A DNA stretch of 64,000 bases from Planobispora rosea (GTDB taxonomy: Bacteria > Actinomycetota > Actinomycetes > Streptosporangiales > Streptosporangiaceae), in assembly GCF_014648175.1 (NCBI RefSeq), contig NZ_BMQP01000013.1, positions 62,001 to 126,000 of the forward strand. The letters are read 5' to 3'. The notes under the pieces were generated by a model, which made no database searches, was not told where the DNA came from, and saw only the letters and a program-made list of their open reading frames with translations. Shown one piece after another: positions 8,444 through 17,094 of the stretch (positions are counted from its first letter, which is position 1; each line of letters opens with the position of its first letter). The translations under genes were made by a program, and so were the position numbers.

Positions 8444-9265
8444 ATGAGCCCCGACACCCCCGTCACACGGAGCGCCGTCACCGTCCTCGCGGCGCTGGCC
8501 GCCGGCCTCCTGCCCGTGAGCGCCGCCCACGCGCAGCCCGCCGCTCAAGCACGGCCCGCCGCCCACGCGCAACCCGGTGATCACGCACAGCCCGGCGCCC
8601 CCGGGTTGAAGATCAGAGAGAACCGGTTCCGGGTCACGGCGATCGGCCCCGGCTTCGTGCTGAAGCTGTCACCGCGCGCCGTCGGCGTGCGCATCGACGA
8701 GGAGAGGTTCGGCGACCCGTCCGGCGGCAACCCGATCGAGCGGCAGACGATCGACCTCACCGGGCGCACGCTGCGCCCCTTCGAGTGCGAGAACGGCACG
8801 TACACGATCAAGACCGGCACCTTCGAACGCACGTGGCGGATCTCGCAGTTCGCCAGGCGGCCGCTGCCGTACACCGAGGGCTTCGCCACCGGCTCGCCGG
8901 GCATCTTCACCCCGTTCGTCGGCGTGCTCGAAGGAACCGTCGCCGACGCCGAGGGCAGGACGCTGCGCTTCCTGATCTCCGATCTGGTGCAGGAAGTCCT
9001 GACCGAGGACGGCTTCTCCGCCACGGCGCCGATCCACGGCTTCTTCGTCGACGAGAAGGGACGGGTGCGGGACCGCATCTCGCTCATCGGCCGCTTCAAC
9101 TCCGGGCGTGACGGCCGCAACGCCGTCTACGGGATCGAGGACCGCGGCACCTGCCGGCAGATCGCCGATCTCCCCTTCGGCCCGGGCAGCGAGCGCGCCG
9201 TGGTGACGGGACCGCTTTTCGTGCTCCCGTTCAGCGCGCCCGTGACGGTGCCCAGGCACCGCTGA
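8444..9265 (+). CDS. Secreted protein of unknown function
   Basis: 273 residues. The N-terminus is a clear Sec signal peptide (hydrophobic core TVLAALAAGLLPVSAAHA, cleavage expected after AHA), followed by a His/Ala/Pro/Gln-rich repetitive linker (AQPAAQARPAAHAQPGDHAQPG). The mature part contains FECENGTYTIKTGTFERTW and ends near a second cysteine (DRGTCRQIADL), so one disulfide is possible. No enzyme motif recognised. GGGAG precedes ATG 8444 at a good distance. The gene stands alone and its stop is followed immediately by a short tandem repeat. Confidence 0.8.
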   Translation: MSPDTPVTRSAVTVLAALAAGLLPVSAAHAQPAAQARPAAHAQPGDHAQPGAPGLKIRENRFRVTAIGPGFVLKLSPRAVGVRIDEERFGDPSGGNPIERQTIDLTGRTLRPFECENGTYTIKTGTFERTWRISQFARRPLPYTEGFATGSPGIFTPFVGVLEGTVADAEGRTLRFLISDLVQEVLTEDGFSATAPIHGFFVDEKGRVRDRISLIGRFNSGRDGRNAVYGIEDRGTCRQIADLPFGPGSERAVVTGPLFVLPFSAPVTVPRHR

Positions 9266-9312
9266 GTCCTCCCGGGTCCTCCCGGGTCCTCCCGGTCCTC
9301 CCGGTCCTCCCG
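9266..9312. repeat. 9-10-bp tandem repeat after the secreted-protein gene
   Basis: Five head-to-tail copies of GTCCTCCCG(G) begin directly after the TGA at 9263-9265. The first two units are 10 bp and the last three 9 bp. On the minus strand the units read as GGAGGAC. No palindrome is present, so a terminator role is not supported. Confidence 0.85.
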
Positions 9313-9369
9313 CCGCGCCGGGGAGACGGGTCGCGGCGCGCCGTACGGCGCGCCGCGACGGCCGCTCAT

Positions 9370-10482
9370 CTAGGACTCGTGCAGGCGGCGGACCTCCAGG
9401 CCCGCGCCCCACCGCTCGATCGCCTCGTCGTCGGCGAAGGCCAGCGCGCGCAGCATGTTGCCGCCGTTGCCGGCCCTGACGCTCTGCCGCAGGCGCCGCC
9501 GCAGCGGCTCGGACAGCTTGGTGGTGCCCGCCTCGATGGTGTCTCCGTAGAAGGGCGCGAAGGCCACCCCGGCGAATCCGGTACGGCGCAGCAGCGCGGG
9601 CATGGTCTCCGCCGAGTAGAACATCAGGTGGTTCTTGGTGAACCCGTTCCACTTGCTGCCGACCGTCTTGAGCTGCAGGGACGCGGCGTTGACGGTGAGG
9701 ATCAGCAGCACCCCCCCGGGCGCGAGCAGGCTGCGGAACTGGCGGAAGTCCTGGATCGGCCGGGGCAGGTGGGCCAGGACCGACCAGAGGGTGATCACGT
9801 CGAAGCCGCCCTCGGCGATCTCCGGGACCTCCGCCGGAGTGCCGTGGTAGGCCTTGGCCCGGGTGAGCCGCCGGTTGGCCTCGGCCACCGAGTCGGGCGA
9901 CAGGTCGATGCCGAGCGCGTCGAACCCGCGCTGCTCGGCCAGCTCCAGGAAGAGCCCGGCTCCGCACCCGAAGTCCAGCAGCCGCCGCTGCCTCTCCCCG
10001 TCGTAGCCGCTGTCGAACACGGGGCTGAAGGCGTCCATGGTCAGCCGGTAGCGGCGCTGGCGGCCGGCGGCGTAGTTCCCGGTGAGGAAGCCGCTGTAGT
10101 TGTTGGAGTACAGGTCGCCCAGGCGCTCGGGCCGGATGTTGGGGTTGCGGTAGAGGAAGCCGCACGCCGGGCAGCGCACCACCCGGTAGGTCCACTTCTT
10201 CCCCTTGCCGCCGGTGGGCTCGAACAGCGGCTGCTGGCGCGTGTCGCCGCACATGTGGCAGGTGACGAACTCCTCGATCTCCCCGAGGTCCGTCCGTTTG
10301 CGGTAATCCTCCAGCGTGATCACCGGCGCGCGGCGGAGCCGCATCCGCCACTGGATCTCCCGGGCGATCCGCTCGCCCGGGCGGACGTAGATCCGTTGCT
10401 CCCAGGGGACCTTGTCGTAGCGGGAGCCGTACACGACGCGAGAGATCATCTGTTTCGCGGAGACCACTTGGTGTCCATTCAC
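9370..10482 (-). CDS. Class I SAM-dependent methyltransferase with N-terminal zinc ribbon
   Basis: 370 residues. Two CxxC pairs (Cys75/Cys78 in CHMC and Cys104/Cys107 in CPAC) form a likely zinc ribbon, followed by a methyltransferase domain with LLDFGCGAGLFLE (motif I, ~168-180), GIDLSPDSVAEA (acidic residue for the SAM ribose) and GGFDVITLWSVLAHL. Proteins of this layout methylate sugars, lipids or secondary-metabolite intermediates; the zinc ribbon recalls the C-methyltransferases of deoxysugar pathways, but no sugar genes are near, so this is only a hint. The start at ATG 10482 leaves 150 bp to the divergent S9 peptidase gene. Confidence 0.85.
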   Translation of the reverse strand: MNGHQVVSAKQMISRVVYGSRYDKVPWEQRIYVRPGERIAREIQWRMRLRRAPVITLEDYRKRTDLGEIEEFVTCHMCGDTRQQPLFEPTGGKGKKWTYRVVRCPACGFLYRNPNIRPERLGDLYSNNYSGFLTGNYAAGRQRRYRLTMDAFSPVFDSGYDGERQRRLLDFGCGAGLFLELAEQRGFDALGIDLSPDSVAEANRRLTRAKAYHGTPAEVPEIAEGGFDVITLWSVLAHLPRPIQDFRQFRSLLAPGGVLLILTVNAASLQLKTVGSKWNGFTKNHLMFYSAETMPALLRRTGFAGVAFAPFYGDTIEAGTTKLSEPLRRRLRQSVRAGNGGNMLRALAFADDEAIERWGAGLEVRRLHES

Positions 10483-10632
10483 CGGCTTTATCCCAACGTG
10501 TCATGACTTCATCGATCACTCAAGCGGTACCCGGCACCCGTTCTGGACAGCCTCAGGACCCGGCATACCGTTCCCCACAGGAGACTCAAGATCGCGTATG
10601 CCTCCTGCCCTGCGGTGGTAGCCTCCCGGGGC

Positions 10633-12564
10633 ATGCGTCCAGAAGATCTCGCCATGCTCCGCGTCCCCGGCGCCCTCGACCTCCACGACGATCTCCTCCT
10701 GGCCGACGTCGCCCATCCCGACCTGGAGGCCGACGCCTACCGCGGGAGCCTGTGGCGGATCCCGCAGGACGGCCCGCCCGTCCGCTTCACCCACGGCGAC
10801 CACGACACCGCACCGCGGATCTCCCCCGACGGCGCCTGGGTGGCCTTCCTCCGGGCGAGCGGGGGCGGCAAGCCCCAGCTGCACGTGATGCCGACCGGCG
10901 GCGGCGAGCCGCGTCCGGTCACCGACCTGCCGCTCGGCGCGGGCGCGCCGGTCTGGGCCCCCGACTCGCGGCGGATCGCCTTCGTCGCGCGCGCTCCCGA
11001 GCCCGGCCGCTACGGCACCGAGGAGGGCGTGGGCGCCGCGGCCGAGGCCCCGCGCCGGATCACCGGTTTCCGCTACCGGGGCGACGGCGTCGGCTTCGTG
11101 CTGGACCGCCCCCAGGTGCTGTACGTCGTGAACGCGCTGGCGGACATCCCCCTGCCGGTGGCGCTGACCGACGGCCGCTGCGATGTCGAGGCCCCGTGCT
11201 GGTACGGCGAGCACGTGCTGGTCTCGGCCCCGCGCGACCTCGACCCGGAGAGCCTGCACACCGATCTCTACGCGGTCCCGGCGGGCGGCGGCGAGCCGGT
11301 CCCGGTGGTCCGCGGCGAGGGCTCCGCGGCCCTGCCGGCGGTGCTCCCCGACGGGCACGTGCTCTACCTCGGCACGGAGTTCACCGGGATCCACGCGGTG
11401 GCCCGCAACACCGGGCTCTACCGCGCTCCCCTGCGGACCGACGCCGATCCCGCGGCCGGGACCCGGCTGACCGAGGAGGAGTCGGTCGACTGCGAGGCGC
11501 TGCCGCCCGTACCGGTCGAGGACGGCACGCTGGTCGCGGTGCGCGTGCGCGGCGCGGTGGAGCTGCGCCTGGTGCCCCACGGCTCAGCCGGGACGCCGCT
11601 GGAGAAGCTGCCGGTGGTGCTGGGCGAGCGGGCGAGCGTGAAGGCGTTCGCGTCGTACGGCGGGCGCACCGTCGCGGTGGTCTCCTCCCCCGAGCATCCC
11701 GGCCAGATCGTCGAGACCGGATCCGGGCCGGACGATCCCGGACACGCCGTTCCCGGCGGAAGGGTGATCGCCGACTTCTGCGGGCCGCTGCCCGGCACCC
11801 GCCCGCTCCGGGAGATCACCGCCGTCGCCCCGGACGGCTACCCGGTGCACGGCTGGCTGGCCGTACCCGAGGGCCAGGGCCCGCACCCGGTCCTGCTGAA
11901 CGTCCACGGCGGCCCGTTCCACCAGCACGGCTGGGGTTTCCTCGACGAGACCCAGGTCTACGCCGCCGCCGGATACGCGGTGGTCCTGCCCAACCCGCGC
12001 GGCTCCGCCGGGTACGGCCAGTCCCACGGCCGCGCCGTGATCGGCGCGTTCGGCACCGTGGACGCCGACGACGTGCTCGCGCTGCTGGACGCGGCGCTGG
12101 CCGAGCCCGAGTGCGACCCCGAGCGGGTGGGCGTGATGGGCGGCTCCTACGGCGGCTTCATGACCAGCTGGCTGGCCGCCCACCGCGGGGCGCGCTTCAA
12201 GGCCGCCTGGAGCGAGCGCGCGGTCAACGCCTGGGACTCCTTCACCGGTTCGTCCGACATCGGCTGGTACTTCGCCGAGGCCTACTGCGGCCCCGACGCC
12301 GAGACCCAGCGCGCGATGAGCCCGCTCTACCACGCCGACCGGATCACCCTGCCGTTCGCCGTGGTCCACTCGGAGGAGGACTGGCGCTGCCCGGTCGAGC
12401 AGGCCCAGCGGATGTTCGTGGCCCTGCGCAGGAACGGTGTCCCGGCCGAGTTCCTGCTGTTCCCCGGCGAGGGGCACGAGCTCACCCGGAGCGGGCGGCC
12501 CCGCCACCGGCTCCAGCGCTTCGAGGCCGTCCTGGAATGGTGGTCGCGCCACCTCGCCCCCTGA
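10633..12564 (+). CDS. S9-family (prolyl oligopeptidase-like) serine peptidase
   Basis: 643 residues from ATG 10633 (an in-frame GTG/ATG 18 nt upstream is less likely). The N-terminal ~390 residues form a WD40-like propeller (SPDGAWVAFLR, WAPDSRRIAFVAR), and the C-terminal domain is an alpha/beta hydrolase: LLNVHGGPFHQHGWGF, nucleophile Ser505 in GGSYGG, Asp583 in HSEEDWRCP and His615 in GEGHEL. The arrangement matches acylaminoacyl- or dipeptidyl-peptidases of clan SC that degrade short peptides in the cytosol. No signal peptide. It is divergent from the methyltransferase gene and convergent with the MBL gene six bases downstream. Confidence 0.9.
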   Translation: MRPEDLAMLRVPGALDLHDDLLLADVAHPDLEADAYRGSLWRIPQDGPPVRFTHGDHDTAPRISPDGAWVAFLRASGGGKPQLHVMPTGGGEPRPVTDLPLGAGAPVWAPDSRRIAFVARAPEPGRYGTEEGVGAAAEAPRRITGFRYRGDGVGFVLDRPQVLYVVNALADIPLPVALTDGRCDVEAPCWYGEHVLVSAPRDLDPESLHTDLYAVPAGGGEPVPVVRGEGSAALPAVLPDGHVLYLGTEFTGIHAVARNTGLYRAPLRTDADPAAGTRLTEEESVDCEALPPVPVEDGTLVAVRVRGAVELRLVPHGSAGTPLEKLPVVLGERASVKAFASYGGRTVAVVSSPEHPGQIVETGSGPDDPGHAVPGGRVIADFCGPLPGTRPLREITAVAPDGYPVHGWLAVPEGQGPHPVLLNVHGGPFHQHGWGFLDETQVYAAAGYAVVLPNPRGSAGYGQSHGRAVIGAFGTVDADDVLALLDAALAEPECDPERVGVMGGSYGGFMTSWLAAHRGARFKAAWSERAVNAWDSFTGSSDIGWYFAEAYCGPDAETQRAMSPLYHADRITLPFAVVHSEEDWRCPVEQAQRMFVALRRNGVPAEFLLFPGEGHELTRSGRPRHRLQRFEAVLEWWSRHLAP

Positions 12565-12570
12565 GGGGCG

Positions 12571-13518
12571 TCACGCCAGGCAGGTCAGCGGTCTGCCCCC
12601 GTTGAAGTCGATCATCTCCAGGATCGCGGTCACCACGTCGATCGGCGCTCCCGCAGGCAGGCCGTCGAGATCGGCGTAGGCACGGTGCAGGTTGCCGACG
12701 ATGCGCTCGGAGTCGCGCATCCCGCCGTACTCCCCCAGGTCGGTCTCGCGCGCCGTCTCCAGCGGCGAGAGACCGGCCTTGCGGCCGCGTTCGGCGGTGT
12801 CCAGCACGAACCGCAGATATCCCCGCACCTGGCCGAGGGCGCCCGGCCCGCAGACCCCGCCGTGCCCCGGCACGATCGTCCGGGCGCCCAGGGCCTCAAG
12901 GTCGTCGAGCACCCTCAGCGCGCCCACGACCGAGCCCATCAGGACGAACGGCGTGCTCTCGTTGAAGACCAGGTCTCCGGAGAACAGCACTCTCCGCTCC
13001 GGGATCCACACGATCGAGTCGTTGGTGGTGTGCGCGGCGACGCCCACGTGCCGGACCTCGCAGCGCAGGTCGTCGGAGTAGAGGGTGACCCCGTCGGTGT
13101 AGGTGAGGAAAGGCGGGTCGGTCCTGAGGTCCCCCCATTCGACGGGGGTCCAGGCCACGTCGAGGTATTCCGAGATCCCCTCCTCGATGACCCGCTCCCG
13201 GGTCTGCTCGTGGCCGACGATGGTCGCCTCGGGGAACGCGAAGTTCCCGAAGGTGTGGTCACCGTGGTGATGGGTGTTGACCAGCGTGGTGACCGGCCGG
13301 TCGGTGACCGCCCTGATCGCCTCGCGGTAGGCCGTGGTGCGCCGCTCGGTGGCGCAGGAGTCGATGCTGATCACACCGCGCCGCCCGGCGAGGAAGCCGG
13401 TGTTGTTGATCCACCAGCTCCCGTCGGGCTGGATGTAGGCGTAGACGCCGTCGGAGACCTCTTCCACGCGGACCGGAGGCAGGGCGTGGTCGTGCCGCGA
13501 TGAGCTCATACCCGGCAT
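12571..13518 (-). CDS. MBL-fold metallo-hydrolase
   Basis: The start at ATG 13518 (MPGMSSSRHDH) is preferred because AAGGA lies about 5 nt upstream; upstream ATGs at 13524 and 13566 have none. The zinc motif HHHGDH appears in NTHHHGDHTFGN, with further ligands in HTTND, SGDLVF (Asp) and VPGHGG (His). About 315 residues. It resembles the beta-lactamase-like hydrolases annotated as cyclase or quinoprotein relay/SoxH types in actinomycetes; the actual substrate is not predictable. The stop lies 6 bp from the end of the convergent S9 peptidase gene, with no obvious hairpin between. Confidence 0.87.
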   Translation of the reverse strand: MPGMSSSRHDHALPPVRVEEVSDGVYAYIQPDGSWWINNTGFLAGRRGVISIDSCATERRTTAYREAIRAVTDRPVTTLVNTHHHGDHTFGNFAFPEATIVGHEQTRERVIEEGISEYLDVAWTPVEWGDLRTDPPFLTYTDGVTLYSDDLRCEVRHVGVAAHTTNDSIVWIPERRVLFSGDLVFNESTPFVLMGSVVGALRVLDDLEALGARTIVPGHGGVCGPGALGQVRGYLRFVLDTAERGRKAGLSPLETARETDLGEYGGMRDSERIVGNLHRAYADLDGLPAGAPIDVVTAILEMIDFNGGRPLTCLA

Positions 13519-13771
13519 TCTCATCCTTGAGGCGGGGCAGACCACCATGGTTATAAAACTTTCCATTAAATGCCTAATCTCTTTCCCATATCGGATCTCC
13601 GATCAGCCCGATGGCGGACAGGAACGGTGAATCCGAAGGAATCCATCCACACCAGCACGGCGATGTCATGAGAGACTGGATGGAATCCCTTGATGCGCCC
13701 GCTTCGCCGGCAGGCTCCGTACGAGGGCCAGCGGACGCACAGATAAGGGTGATCGTATTTCCGGGCCAACC

Positions 13772-15331
13772 GTGATAACCCCACCGTCAGACGGCTCCAC
13801 CGGACCGCCCGAGCCGGGGGCCGGTGTCGCGGCGACGATCCAGTCCGTGCTGGACGGCATCCCGGCCCAGGCGGCCTGGTCGGTGCCGATCCGCGGGCAC
13901 GACGGCGAGATCCTCGACTTCGAGATACGGGCGGCCAGCCCCTGTGCCCAGGACGTCCACGGCAGGGTCGGCAGGCAGATGATCGGCACCCGGACGTTCG
14001 GCTCCTACCCCTCCGTCGCCGTCGGCCCCCTTCCCGCGCTCTACATGCGGGTCATGGAGACCGGCGAGTCGGGGGAGTTCACCCGTTATCTGCACACGGA
14101 GGTCACCCAGGGGGTCCCCCACCGCTCCGTCTACTCGGTCAGGGTGGTCAAGGCCCTCGGCGGGCTGCTCGTCACCTGGACCCGCGACGACGACGGCGAC
14201 CGGCTGGCCACCCGGCTGGCCCACACCGAGCGCCTGGGCAACCTCGGCTGGGGCCGGTGGAACCTCATCACCGGCGACATCGAGTGGTCCGAGCAGCTGT
14301 ACCGCATCCACGACCGGGATCCGGCCGGCGGGCCGCTCGGCCTGAAGCAGTACCGCGAGATCGTCCACCCCGACGACCTGCCGGTCGTCGACCGCGCGCT
14401 GGAGGACCTGGCCACCACCGAGGTCCCGTACGAGTACGAGCTCCGGATCCGGGTCGGTGACGAGTACCGCCTCCTGCGCAACATGGCCGAGGTCAGCCGG
14501 GACGGGACCGGCCGGCCCGTGGAGATCCACGGCGTGATCCAGGACATCACGGACTGGCGGCGCACCGCCGACCAGCTCGCCGCCGCCGAGCAGCGGCTGG
14601 CGGAGGAGTCACGCCTCACCGCGGAACTGCAGCACATCGTCCTGCCGGTGCAGGAGGAGTTCCTCACCCTGCCGGGCCTGCGGGTGGCCGTCCGCTACGA
14701 CGCCGCGGCGACCGCCCCGCTCGGCGGCGACTGGTACCAGGCGATCGGGCTGGACACCGACGAGACGCTGCTCGCCGTCGGCGACGTCGCCGGGAGCGGC
14801 CTGGCCGCCGCCTCGGCCATGGCCAAGCTCCGCCACGCGATCACCGGCCTGGCCTTCGCGGACCAGGCCCCCGAGCAGATCCTCGTGACGCTCAACCGGC
14901 TGCTCCGCCGCATGCGTCCCGACGTGCTGGCCACCGCCGTCGTCGCCCGGTTCCGGCCGGAGGACCGCAGGCTGACGTTCACCCACGCCGGTCACCCGCC
15001 CATGCTCCTGGTCAGGGACGGCATGGTGCAGCGGCTGCTCCAGCCCGGCGTGCTGCTCGGCGTCTTCGACGACGTCGACTACGCCGCCGCGAGCATCCAG
15101 CTCGAACCCGACGACCTGCTCGTGATGTTCACCGACGGCCTGATCGAACGCCCCGGCCGCGATCTGTTCGAAGGCCTGGACGCTCTCAGCGCCACCATCA
15201 CCGCCGTCCTGCGGACGGCGCCCGCCGACCGGCTGGCCGCGGTGATGAACGCCCTGGCGCCGAGCAACACCAGCGACGACACGTGCATCCTGATCGCCCA
15301 CCTCACATTGAACATCCCGGAAGCGGCATGA
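13772..15331 (+). CDS. PAS-domain PP2C-type (SpoIIE) serine phosphatase
   Basis: 519 residues. The N-terminal ~120 residues look like a divergent PAS-like domain; a clear PAS/PAC domain follows at about 155-260 (GNLGWGRWNLITGDIEWSEQLYRIH, YREIVHPDDLPVVDRAL, GVIQDITDWRR). A short coiled segment (QLAAAEQRLAEESRLTAELQ) links to the SpoIIE phosphatase domain with PLGGDWYQAI, VGDVAGSGLAAASAMAKLR, FTHAGHPPMLLV and FTDGLIERPGR; the metal-binding aspartates are kept. Such enzymes dephosphorylate STAS-domain anti-anti-sigma factors, and the next gene, overlapping by four bases, encodes one. No anti-sigma kinase is next to it. Input is probably a small ligand or redox signal sensed by the PAS domain. 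Confidence 0.92.
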   Translation: MITPPSDGSTGPPEPGAGVAATIQSVLDGIPAQAAWSVPIRGHDGEILDFEIRAASPCAQDVHGRVGRQMIGTRTFGSYPSVAVGPLPALYMRVMETGESGEFTRYLHTEVTQGVPHRSVYSVRVVKALGGLLVTWTRDDDGDRLATRLAHTERLGNLGWGRWNLITGDIEWSEQLYRIHDRDPAGGPLGLKQYREIVHPDDLPVVDRALEDLATTEVPYEYELRIRVGDEYRLLRNMAEVSRDGTGRPVEIHGVIQDITDWRRTADQLAAAEQRLAEESRLTAELQHIVLPVQEEFLTLPGLRVAVRYDAAATAPLGGDWYQAIGLDTDETLLAVGDVAGSGLAAASAMAKLRHAITGLAFADQAPEQILVTLNRLLRRMRPDVLATAVVARFRPEDRRLTFTHAGHPPMLLVRDGMVQRLLQPGVLLGVFDDVDYAAASIQLEPDDLLVMFTDGLIERPGRDLFEGLDALSATITAVLRTAPADRLAAVMNALAPSNTSDDTCILIAHLTLNIPEAA

Positions 15332-15864
15332 TGTCCGAACCTCACATCTTGACCACCGCCCTTCAGTTCGCCTCCACCGACGCGGGGAAGGCCGGGGTGC
15401 TGACCGTGAAGGGAACGCTCGACTACACGACGTACCAGCTCGCCATGGAGTTCTTCGACCAGGCGTTCGCCCGGTTCGGCCCGGACCTCGTCGTGAACCT
15501 CCTTGAGACCGACTTCCTCGACTCCCGTGCGACGGGCCTGCTCGTCTCCTGCTGGAAACGGGCCGAGGAGGAGGGCGGCCGGCTGTCGCTGGTGGCGGTG
15601 GAGCAGGGCACCACCCGCGTACTGTGGATCACCGGCGTGGTCTCCCGGATCCCGGTGTTCCCCACGGTCGAGGCCGCCCTGACGGCACCGTCCTCCGGCC
15701 TGACGGCACCGTCCTCCGGCCTGACGGGCACGACCACGGGCACGACCACCGCGGACACGACGCCCTCGGACACGACGCCCTCGAACGTGACACCCTCAGG
15801 CGTGACGACCGCGGACGCGGCGGCTCCGTTTCTGTCGGTGACGGATCCTACGATGACGGAATGA
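15328..15864 (+). CDS. STAS-domain protein (anti-anti-sigma factor type) with Thr-rich tail
   Basis: The ATG at 15328 overlaps the upstream stop as ATGA, indicating translational coupling with the SpoIIE phosphatase. Residues ~10-110 make a STAS domain; the phosphorylation-site region reads LLETDFLDSRATGLLV, with Ser as the expected acceptor of the partner kinase. After the domain comes an unusual tail of about 60 residues rich in Thr, Ser and Pro, built from repeats (TAPSSGL twice, TTTGTTTADTTPSDTTPS). The tail is encoded by a 21-bp tandem duplication at 15679-15720. Its role is unknown. The protein presumably binds an unseen RsbW-like kinase when dephosphorylated. Confidence 0.88.
   Translation: MMSEPHILTTALQFASTDAGKAGVLTVKGTLDYTTYQLAMEFFDQAFARFGPDLVVNLLETDFLDSRATGLLVSCWKRAEEEGGRLSLVAVEQGTTRVLWITGVVSRIPVFPTVEAALTAPSSGLTAPSSGLTGTTTGTTTADTTPSDTTPSNVTPSGVTTADAAAPFLSVTDPTMTE
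15679..15720. repeat. 21-bp in-frame tandem duplication in the STAS gene tail
   Basis: Two perfect 21-bp units (15679-15699 and 15700-15720) encode the repeat LTAPSSG twice. Shorter GGCACGACCAC-like repeats follow. All keep the frame and build the Thr/Ser-rich tail. Confidence 0.85.
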
Positions 15865-16145
15865 TCATTGTTTCTGGGTGGATCACCGTCGATCCGGACG
15901 CCCGTGAGACCTACCTGAAGAGCTGCGCCGGTGTGGTCGAGCAGGCACGGGCCTTCGCCGGCTGCCTCGACTTCGCGCTCGGCGCCGACCTGGTCGACGC
16001 CGGGCGGATCAACGTCTACGAGCGGTGGGAGTCCGAGGAGGCACTCGCCGCCTTCCGGAGTTCCGGGCCGGAGGAGGGACAGACGGCGATGATCCGCAGC
16101 GCCGAAGTGCTCCGCTACCGGATATCCGGAGCCGGTCCGGCATGA
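15861..16145 (+). CDS. Antibiotic biosynthesis monooxygenase (ABM) family protein
   Basis: 94 residues starting at ATG 15861, which overlaps the STAS stop as ATGA. The sequence (MIIVSGWITV, YLKSCAGVVEQARAFAGCLDFAL, INVYERWESEEALAAF) matches the small dimeric ferredoxin-like ABM fold, which includes cofactor-free quinone monooxygenases and heme-degrading enzymes. As third gene of a phosphatase/STAS/ABM operon it may have a stress-related role, but no substrate can be assigned. Length is typical for the family. Confidence 0.87.
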   Translation: MIIVSGWITVDPDARETYLKSCAGVVEQARAFAGCLDFALGADLVDAGRINVYERWESEEALAAFRSSGPEEGQTAMIRSAEVLRYRISGAGPA

Positions 16146-16148
16146 CGG

Positions 16149-16553
16149 TCATCTCGGTCCGGCCGTTTTCCGGCCGGGCCGGGGAGGGAGGCGCTCCAAC
16201 CGGTCACGGAGATCGTCGATGTCCGGCACGAACCAGGTCTGGGTGCCCCGGTCGCACTCACGGACGAAGTCCCGCAGGGCGGTGCTGACGGCCGTGTGCG
16301 GGGAGACGTCCCCGAGGATCGCCAGGCCCACGCCGTACGTCACGAACTTCTGGACGATCTCACCGGCGACGCGGGTGCGCAGCCGGAAGAAGTCGGCGTT
16401 CAGCCGGCCGGCGGGGATCGCGACCCAGTCGGCGCCGCCGTACCAGGCCTCACCGATGAGGTCCACGGCGTCGCGCTCCCCGTGCACCTTCGGGCCGTCC
16501 GGCCCGCACACCAGGACCGTGGCGCCGCCGATGCTCCGAAGCACGTCAGGCAT
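16149..16553 (-). CDS. DUF4180 domain-containing protein
   Basis: 134 residues. The pattern GERDAVDLIGEAWYGGADWVAIP, LNADFFRLRTRVAGEIVQKF and GDVSPHTAVSTALRDFVRE matches DUF4180, a small uncharacterised family common in Firmicutes and Actinobacteria, often beside transcription factors. Its start overlaps the end of the upstream hydrolase gene by eight bases, making it the last gene of a three-gene operon with a DNA-binding protein. Function unknown. Confidence 0.85.
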   Translation of the reverse strand: MPDVLRSIGGATVLVCGPDGPKVHGERDAVDLIGEAWYGGADWVAIPAGRLNADFFRLRTRVAGEIVQKFVTYGVGLAILGDVSPHTAVSTALRDFVRECDRGTQTWFVPDIDDLRDRLERLPPRPGRKTAGPR

Positions 16554-17094
16554 GGCGCGGGGCTCCCTTCGCCGCGTTCAGGAAAGCGGTGATCTCCTCG
16601 GTCCGCTCCGGCAGCAGGTGCCCGGCCTCGGGCAGGAACCGGACCTCGGCGTGGGGTACGGTCTCCTCCAGCCGGCGCCGGGTCTCGGCGGAGTCGATGA
16701 TGGCATCCCGCCCGCCGGCGATCGCCAGCACCGGCATGGTCAGCCGCCGCAGGACGTCGTCACCGAAGACGGGGAGCTTCTCGCGGCGGGGCCGGAAATG
16801 CGCGTGGATGAGCATCATGTACTCGTCGCGGGCCACGGCCTCCGGCGTCGTGCCGGAGGCGGCGGGGTCCAGGACGAGGTGCATCGCCCGGCGGTCCGCT
16901 CTCCCGGGGCGCCGGGTGGCGTAGTCCACCGCCAGCCATCCGCCGAGCGGCACCCCCACGAACGACGCGCGCTCGACGCCGGGCACCGGCCACCGCTCCA
17001 GCAGCTCGCGGTAGCGTCGCTCGACGATGCGGGCGCCGTCCGCGGACGTGTAGCGGACGTCCCCGGCCCCGGCCGGGGTGCGGACGCCGGTCAT
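16546..17094 (-). CDS. Alpha/beta-hydrolase remnant lacking the nucleophile serine
   Basis: 182 residues, against about 270 for intact relatives. The region after the nucleophile elbow is well kept (GWLAVDYATRRPGRADRRAMHLVLDP, MPVLAIAGGRDAIIDSAE, FLPEAGHLLPE with the catalytic Asp and His), but the elbow reads GVPLGG, so the serine of GxSxGG is replaced by proline. The N-terminal ~40 residues do not contain the HG oxyanion motif or first strands. The ATG overlaps the upstream stop (ATGA). It is therefore either a decayed hydrolase or a non-catalytic binding protein; the intact reading frame and tight overlaps on both sides argue for continued translation. Confidence 0.7.
   Translation of the reverse strand: MTGVRTPAGAGDVRYTSADGARIVERRYRELLERWPVPGVERASFVGVPLGGWLAVDYATRRPGRADRRAMHLVLDPAASGTTPEAVARDEYMMLIHAHFRPRREKLPVFGDDVLRRLTMPVLAIAGGRDAIIDSAETRRRLEETVPHAEVRFLPEAGHLLPERTEEITAFLNAAKGAPRHA

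Noticed and set aside
13566..13784. 72-codon minus-strand ORF in the gap before the SpoIIE gene
   Set aside because: No ribosome-binding site, no recognisable motif, and it overlaps the start of the phosphatase gene; treated as non-coding.
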